From Citrobacter werkmanii NBRC 105721 (GTDB lineage Bacteria > Pseudomonadota > Gammaproteobacteria > Enterobacterales > Enterobacteriaceae), in NCBI GenBank assembly GCA_000759755.1, contig BBMW01000019.1, positions 61,488 through 125,487 of the forward strand: a stretch of DNA of 64,000 bases, given 5' to 3'. This document shows positions 59,535 to 64,000 of the stretch, one piece after another; positions within the stretch are counted from its first letter, which is position 1, and each line of letters starts with the position of its first letter. Below the pieces are notes generated by a model. That model saw nothing but the letters and a program-made list of their open reading frames with translations, was not told the DNA's origin and did not search any database. The position numbers were made by a program, and so were the translations under genes.

Positions 59535-59897
59535 AATGTCCGTGCCTGTTTATCAGATTATGGGTAAAGGATGCCACAGACGGGATGAAAACATGAGTTT
59601 TTCGCCGTTTTTGTCGAAAAACTTTTGCAGTTCTTCTGCTTTGCTCGCAAATAAAACTGTGGATAACTTTGTGAATAAATAATTTTCAGCTCTTTAAATA
59701 TAGCAAGATAATTATTGATTCATTGTATTTTTTCATATATTTCAGTTAATTAAATAAATCCACAGCATTTTATTCCATTTTTATCGCTTGTATCCTGATG
59801 TGGATAGATATTCCTTTTTTTTCTATTCAGGGAAGATCCATCATTTGGTTCGTTTTCTGATAAAATCAGCCCCTTGCGCCTTTTTAGCGCACTATCT
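59535..59897. promoter_or_regulatory. polA–yihG divergent control region
   Basis: This 363-base AT-rich gap holds no gene. It contains the polA and yihG promoters and two tandem DnaA boxes. A further near-match (TGTGGATAG, 59799–59807) lies on the yihG side. Confidence 0.75.
59658..59678. promoter_or_regulatory. Tandem DnaA boxes upstream of polA
   Basis: TGTGGATAA (59658–59666) is a perfect DnaA box read on the minus strand (TTATCCACA). TGTGAATAA (59670–59678) fits the relaxed consensus TTWTNCACA. They are 3 bases apart and about 125 bases before polA. DnaA stimulation of polA has been reported in E. coli. Confidence 0.6.
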
Positions 59898-60833
59898 ATG
59901 GCTAACTTATTGAATAATTTAATTATGACAAGAATACTCGCTGCGATAACGCTGTTGCTGAGTATCGTATTGACCATATTGGTTACGATTTTTTGTTCTG
60001 TGCCAATCATCCTTGCCGGGGTGGTAAAACTCCTTTTGCCTGTTCCTGTCGTCTGGCGCAAGGTTTCCATCTTCTGTAATTTCATGATGTATTGCTGGTG
60101 TGAAGGTCTGGCTATACTGCTGCACCTCAATCCACGATTGAAGTGGGACGTCGAAGGGCTGGAAGGTCTTAGCAAAAAAAACTGGTATCTGCTCATTTGT
60201 AATCATTACAGCTGGGCCGATATCGTCGTGCTTTGCGTTCTGTTTCGTAAGCACATCCCGATGAATAAATATTTTCTCAAACAACAACTCGCCTGGGTGC
60301 CGTTTATTGGCCTGGCCTGCTGGGCGCTGGATATGCCGTTTATGAAACGTTATTCACGCGGCTACCTGCTCCGTCACCCGGAACGGCGCGGTAAAGACGT
60401 GGAAACAACGCGTCGCTCCTGCGAGAAATTTCGCGTACACCCGACAACTATCGTCAATTTTGTCGAAGGTTCACGCTTTACTAATGAGAAACGTGAGCAA
60501 ACCCGCTCCCCCTATCAAAACCTGCTCCCACCTAAGGCGGCCGGTATCGCTATGGCATTGAATGTGCTGGGGGCGCAGTTTGATAAGTTGCTGAACGTCA
60601 CGCTGTGCTACCCGGAAAATAGCAGCCGCCCTTTCTACGATATGCTGAGCGGCAAATTAACGCGTATTGTCGTGCGGGTGAACCTGGAGCAAATTCAAGA
60701 AGAGTTGCACGGTGATTACGTGAACGATAAAGGTTTCAAGCGTCGGTTTCAGCTATGGTTGAATACGCTCTGGAGCGAGAAAGACGCGCAAATAGATGCG
60801 ATTAAAGCCACAAACAAAAAAGCCGGTCAATGA
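59898..60833 (+). CDS. yihG: 1-acylglycerol-3-phosphate acyltransferase-like protein YihG
   Basis: The 311-residue inner-membrane PlsC-family protein has the acyltransferase motifs NHYSWAD (in place of NHxxxxD) and FVEGSRFT. By homology it is a secondary lysophosphatidate acyltransferase affecting membrane fatty acid make-up. The ATG at 59898 aligns with E. coli YihG. It is directly followed by dsbA; the yihF gene found between them in E. coli is absent. Confidence 0.94.
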   Translation: MANLLNNLIMTRILAAITLLLSIVLTILVTIFCSVPIILAGVVKLLLPVPVVWRKVSIFCNFMMYCWCEGLAILLHLNPRLKWDVEGLEGLSKKNWYLLICNHYSWADIVVLCVLFRKHIPMNKYFLKQQLAWVPFIGLACWALDMPFMKRYSRGYLLRHPERRGKDVETTRRSCEKFRVHPTTIVNFVEGSRFTNEKREQTRSPYQNLLPPKAAGIAMALNVLGAQFDKLLNVTLCYPENSSRPFYDMLSGKLTRIVVRVNLEQIQEELHGDYVNDKGFKRRFQLWLNTLWSEKDAQIDAIKATNKKAGQ

Positions 60834-60840
60834 CCGGCTT
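60815..60840 (-). terminator. dsbA terminator
   Basis: On the minus strand AGCCGGTCATTGACCGGCT is followed by a U-run. It lies just after dsbA and includes the yihG stop codon, so it may act on both strands. Confidence 0.8.
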
Positions 60841-60846
60841 TCGCTT

Positions 60847-61470
60847 TTATTTCTGACTAACCAGGAATTTCACGGTATCCGCATACTGCTGTACAAAGAT
60901 ATCCATGCTGCTGGTATCCATGCCCTGCGGGTTTACCTGGTATTTACCATTCACGAACATCGCCGGAACGCCCTGCAGCTGTAAATCAGCTGCCGCTTTT
61001 TCCTGCTGCGCCACGAGTGATTTCACCACAAAGCTATTCCATGCCGCATCGTAGTCTTCACCTTTAATACCCGCGTCGACAAACACTTTACGGATATCTG
61101 CAACAGACTGAACGGTCTGGGTTTTCTGAACCCCTTCAAACAGCGGAACAGTGACCTTATCTTCAACGCCAAGTGCCATAGCAACAGCCCAGGCCTGCGT
61201 CAGATCTTTACCCAAAGGCCCAAGAAACTCGACGTGGTATTTGGTCATCTTGGTGCCTTCCGGCAGTTTTTTCTTCACGTTATCAGACACATGAAGCACT
61301 TCTTCAAACTGATAGCAGTGCGGGCAGTAGAAGGAGAAGAACTCCAACACTTGCGGTTCACCCGCAACAGGCTTTTCCAGAGTGATGTATTGTTTGCCAT
61401 CCTGGAACTGCGCCGCAGATGCGCTAAAAGCTAAAACCATACCAGCCAGCGCCAGCCATATTTTTTTCAT
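60847..61470 (-). CDS. dsbA: Periplasmic thiol:disulfide oxidoreductase DsbA
   Basis: The 207-residue precursor has a signal peptide (1–19, ending SASA-AQF) and the thioredoxin-fold active site CPHC (Cys49–Cys52). It introduces disulfides into exported proteins and is reoxidised by DsbB. The cis-proline loop GVPAMF is present. One residue shorter than E. coli DsbA. It lies 16 bases after srkA, likely one operon. Confidence 0.98.
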   Translation of the reverse strand: MKKIWLALAGMVLAFSASAAQFQDGKQYITLEKPVAGEPQVLEFFSFYCPHCYQFEEVLHVSDNVKKKLPEGTKMTKYHVEFLGPLGKDLTQAWAVAMALGVEDKVTVPLFEGVQKTQTVQSVADIRKVFVDAGIKGEDYDAAWNSFVVKSLVAQQEKAAADLQLQGVPAMFVNGKYQVNPQGMDTSSMDIFVQQYADTVKFLVSQK

Positions 61471-61486
61471 GTTCAAGTTTCTCCGA

Positions 61487-62473
61487 TTAATACATTGGCG
61501 TTAATTGTAAGGGGGGCTCTTGCAGAATTTTTGCCTGCTCAATAAAAGTTGCGGTCTGACGATGCCAGTAATCTTCCCCAGTTAACCACGGGAAGTTTTT
61601 TGGAAACGCAGGGTCACCCCAACGTCGGATCAGCCATGCAAGATAATAAACTAAACGCATAGCACGTAAAGGTTCGATCAGTCCGATTTCTGTCGTGTCG
61701 AACTCACTAAACTCTTCATAAGCCTCGATAATGGTTTCAAGCTGCATGCGTTGTTCAGCTTTATCGCCGTTAAGAAGCATCCATAAATCCTGAACAGCCG
61801 GGCCATTGCGGGCATCATCTAAATCGACAAACATTGGACCGTCACGCCACAGAATATTGCCGGCATGACAATCACCATGCAGCCGTAACGTGGCAAAACG
61901 CGTATGCCAGCATTCGGAAACTATTGTAATAAGTGAATCCGTTGCTTTCAGGAAAGCTGCTTTTTGCCCTGAAGGAATAAGTTGGGCCTGTTCAAACAGT
62001 TTACGCGGTTCGGTCAGATACTCTTCAAGGCCAATCGTGGGACGGAAAGCGAAATTACGCTTGCCGCCAGTCTGATGCATACGCCCCAGATAGCGCCCAA
62101 CCGCCTCCATCTGATCGATGTTATCGGCCTCAAACTGGCGTCCGCCGACGCTTGGGAAGATCGCATAATGAAAACCCTGATGGCTTAACAGTGTTTGGCC
62201 GTTCAGTACCAGCGGTGCAGCAACCGGCACTTCATCGCTCACCAGTTCCAGAGCAAACTGGTGCTCTTCCTGGATCTGATCAACGGACCAACGCTCAGGG
62301 CGATAAAACTTAACGACAAAGCGTCGGCGGTCTTCGTCCTGAAACTGATAGACACGGTTTTCATAGCTGTTAAGCGGGGTTAGCCCGGAGTCCACCCGGA
62401 TCCCCTGCTCAAACAGTGCATCCATGATGGTATCCGGGTGTAGCGTCTGGAAAGTAAAAGCGTTGTCGTTCAT
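61487..62473 (-). CDS. srkA: Stress response kinase A (YihE/RdoA)
   Basis: The 328-residue Ser/Thr kinase of the aminoglycoside-phosphotransferase fold has the catalytic loop [10 protein letters not shown] and metal-binding VDLDD. It protects cells from stress-induced programmed death and is Cpx-regulated together with dsbA in E. coli. Same length as E. coli SrkA. Confidence 0.97.
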   Translation of the reverse strand: MNDNAFTFQTLHPDTIMDALFEQGIRVDSGLTPLNSYENRVYQFQDEDRRRFVVKFYRPERWSVDQIQEEHQFALELVSDEVPVAAPLVLNGQTLLSHQGFHYAIFPSVGGRQFEADNIDQMEAVGRYLGRMHQTGGKRNFAFRPTIGLEEYLTEPRKLFEQAQLIPSGQKAAFLKATDSLITIVSECWHTRFATLRLHGDCHAGNILWRDGPMFVDLDDARNGPAVQDLWMLLNGDKAEQRMQLETIIEAYEEFSEFDTTEIGLIEPLRAMRLVYYLAWLIRRWGDPAFPKNFPWLTGEDYWHRQTATFIEQAKILQEPPLQLTPMY

Positions 62474-62549
62474 CCCATCATCCGGAAAATACTACGAATG
62501 ATTCAGGATATCATTTCGCAGCGCTTTCGGTGGCGGCGATTACAAGCTT

Positions 62550-62819
62550 TTACTCTTTAATTACGCCACGTGCGCGGAGAAGGGCTGTTTTAAAATCTTC
62601 TTCATAATCTTTCTGAATACCTGGGATGACGGCGTCTTTCGCCGAGTCACGCATTTTCAGGTGATAGATCAGAATGTCATCAGTTAAATCCGCCAGTTCA
62701 CCGTCAAAACCTGACTCTTGCGCCAGTTTCTGTAAAAATTGCATCAGGTTAAGATCAGGTTCTTTCTGCCAGGCTGGCTGGAGGAGTTCAATAACTTCAT
62801 TAAGGCGTTTACATTTCAT
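62550..62819 (-). CDS. yihD: YihD family protein (DUF1040)
   Basis: The 89-residue soluble protein matches E. coli YihD in length and sequence ([20 protein letters not shown]). Function unknown. Divergent from mobA. Confidence 0.95.
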   Translation of the reverse strand: MKCKRLNEVIELLQPAWQKEPDLNLMQFLQKLAQESGFDGELADLTDDILIYHLKMRDSAKDAVIPGIQKDYEEDFKTALLRARGVIKE

Positions 62820-62888
62820 GGTTGTGCTCCTTAGGCTTAATACGGATACGTTAGCAGGGTCAATCCCACATTAAAAGAGGCGATATCA

Positions 62889-63473
62889 GTGATTCTGGAT
62901 AGTGCAATAACAGGGGTTGTGCTGGCGGGCGGTAAGGCCAGACGGATGGGCGGAACCGATAAAGGCCTGCTTGAACTCGACGGTAAACCGCTTTGGCGAC
63001 ATGTGGCCGATACTCTCGCTTTGCAGGTCGATACCGTAGTCGTTAATGCCAATCGCCACCGGGATATCTACCAACAAAGCGGCCTGAAAGTTATTCCCGA
63101 TACCTTGGCCGATTTCCCTGGCCCACTGGCTGGGATGCTGTCGGTATTCCTGCAGCAAGCGGGGGACTGGTTTTTGTTCTGCCCGTGCGATATGCCCTAT
63201 ATTCCTCACGATCTGGCCTCCCGTTTAAAAGAGCAGCGCAAAGCTGCACCAATCGTCTGGGTGCATGATGGGGAAAGAGATCACCCGACAATTGCCCTGA
63301 TGCACCGCTCCTTGCAGCCCTTGCTACAGGATTATCTTCAGTCAGGTGAACGACGCGTCATGGTCTTTATGCGTCAGGCTGGCGGTCATGCCGTCGATTT
63401 CAGCGATCATAAAGATGCATTCGTAAACGTGAACACACCTGAAGAACTTGCAAAATGGCAGGAAAAATCATGA
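62889..63473 (+). CDS. mobA: Molybdenum cofactor guanylyltransferase
   Basis: The 194-residue enzyme joins GMP to molybdopterin to form MGD, the cofactor used by FdoG encoded in this window. The nucleotide-binding motif [13 protein letters not shown] is at the N-terminus. The start is GTG at 62889 with AGAGG upstream; no better ATG exists before the conserved TGVVLAGG. Confidence 0.97.
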   Translation: MILDSAITGVVLAGGKARRMGGTDKGLLELDGKPLWRHVADTLALQVDTVVVNANRHRDIYQQSGLKVIPDTLADFPGPLAGMLSVFLQQAGDWFLFCPCDMPYIPHDLASRLKEQRKAAPIVWVHDGERDHPTIALMHRSLQPLLQDYLQSGERRVMVFMRQAGGHAVDFSDHKDAFVNVNTPEELAKWQEKS

Positions 63474-63973
63474 TCCCATTACTTGCCATTGCGGCATGGA
63501 GCGGTACGGGAAAAACCACGCTGCTAAAGAAACTGATCCCTGAGCTGCGTGTCAGAGGTATTAGACCCGGATTGATTAAGCATACTCATCACAATATGGA
63601 TGTCGACAAGCCCGGTAAAGACAGCTATGAGCTGCGCAAAGCAGGGGCGGCACAAACACTGGTCGCCAGCCAGCAACGTTGGGCGTTAATGGTAGAAACA
63701 CCGGAAGAACCCGAACTGGATTTAGCGTATCTGGTAAGCAGGATGGATGCTTCGACGTTAGATATGGTACTGGTCGAGGGATTTAAGCATGAACCTGTTG
63801 CGAAGATCCTGCTTTTTCGTGAGGGCTGCGGACATACTCCTGAAGAGTTGGCGATGGATGAGTTTGTTATCGCGGTTGCCAGTGATGTTCCGTTACCTGT
63901 GGATGTTCCATTATTAGATATCAATGACATACAGCAAATTGCAGAATTTGTTACGCAATGGGCAAGACGATAA
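63470..63973 (+). CDS. mobB: Molybdopterin-guanine dinucleotide biosynthesis adapter protein
   Basis: The GTP-binding protein of about 167 residues has the P-loop [13 protein letters not shown]. It binds MobA and aids delivery of MGD but is not essential. I favour the ATG at 63470, which overlaps the mobA stop (ATGA) and has AGGA 8 bases upstream. A second in-frame ATG at 63455, used in some E. coli annotations, would add five residues. Only 27 bases of non-coding sequence remain to the window edge. Confidence 0.95.
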   Translation: MIPLLAIAAWSGTGKTTLLKKLIPELRVRGIRPGLIKHTHHNMDVDKPGKDSYELRKAGAAQTLVASQQRWALMVETPEEPELDLAYLVSRMDASTLDMVLVEGFKHEPVAKILLFREGCGHTPEELAMDEFVIAVASDVPLPVDVPLLDINDIQQIAEFVTQWARR

Positions 63974-64000
63974 CTGCGGTGTGGTGATGCGCTTTGTTAA

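Overview
This window is chromosomal DNA of an enterobacterium. It follows, in inverted orientation, the Escherichia coli K-12 block cpxA-side–yiiM–kdgT–sodA–rha–frv–fdo–yih–glnA–hemN–polA–dsbA–mobAB, with nearly all proteins the same length as their E. coli homologues. Differences from K-12 suggest Citrobacter or a close relative, but I cannot prove the genus from sequence alone. A fucO-like gene lies inside the rha operon. yihL, yihF and yiiG are missing from their usual places. Extra genes lie beside yiiM, between rhaM and frvA, between frvR and fdhD, and between fdhE and fabY. Short REP/BIME palindromes sit in many gaps. I see no rRNA, tRNA, insertion sequence, prophage or CRISPR array.

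Layout. 1–2.2 kb: an accessory sugar-type cluster read leftward (MFS permease cut by the window edge, TIM-barrel isomerase, GntR/UTRA regulator). 2.4–6 kb: yiiM, a keto-deoxy-sugar aldolase gene converging on kdgT (both with KdgR-like operators), and sodA with a Fur box. 6.3–14.6 kb: the L-rhamnose regulon (rhaT, rhaSR, rhaB-rhaA-rhaD-fucO-rhaM) with CRP and RhaS sites. 14.7–16.3 kb: an XRE-cupin regulator divergent from an azlCD-type amino-acid exporter. 16.5–21.2 kb: frvABXR, a PTS/peptidase cluster. 21.2–22.7 kb: three small accessory genes. 22.6–29.2 kb: fdhD and fdoGHI-fdhE, formate dehydrogenase-O with a selenocysteine TGA.

29.2–31.8 kb is a small defence/stress-type island: a RelE-family toxin–antitoxin pair whose toxin is cut by an in-frame TAA, an esterase gene preceded by a perfect LexA-type box, and an intact HigBA pair with two matching operators. 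31.8–34.7 kb: fabY-dtd-yihY-yihX. 34.8–46.4 kb: the sulfoquinovose (sulfo-EMP) regulon csqR-yihV divergent from yihUTSRQPO-ompL, encoding release, import, isomerisation, phosphorylation, cleavage and export of the C3 sulfonate.

46.4–52.8 kb: typA, then glnA-glnL-glnG with NtrC enhancer sites, a sigma-54 promoter and a structured glnA 3' UTR (probable GlnZ sRNA). 52.9–56.6 kb: yshB, hemN, a probable unannotated 57-residue membrane protein gene squeezed between yihI and hemN, yihI, the CsrC sRNA, engB and the Spot 42 sRNA. 56.7–64 kb: polA with tandem DnaA boxes, yihG, dsbA-srkA, yihD, mobA-mobB.

The window is mostly conserved housekeeping and catabolic genes. The places most worth a second look are the 29–32 kb island (broken toxin, LexA-boxed esterase), the small ORF upstream of hemN, the palindromic operators of the XRE-cupin and GntR regulators, and the KdgR-linked aldolase/permease pair.
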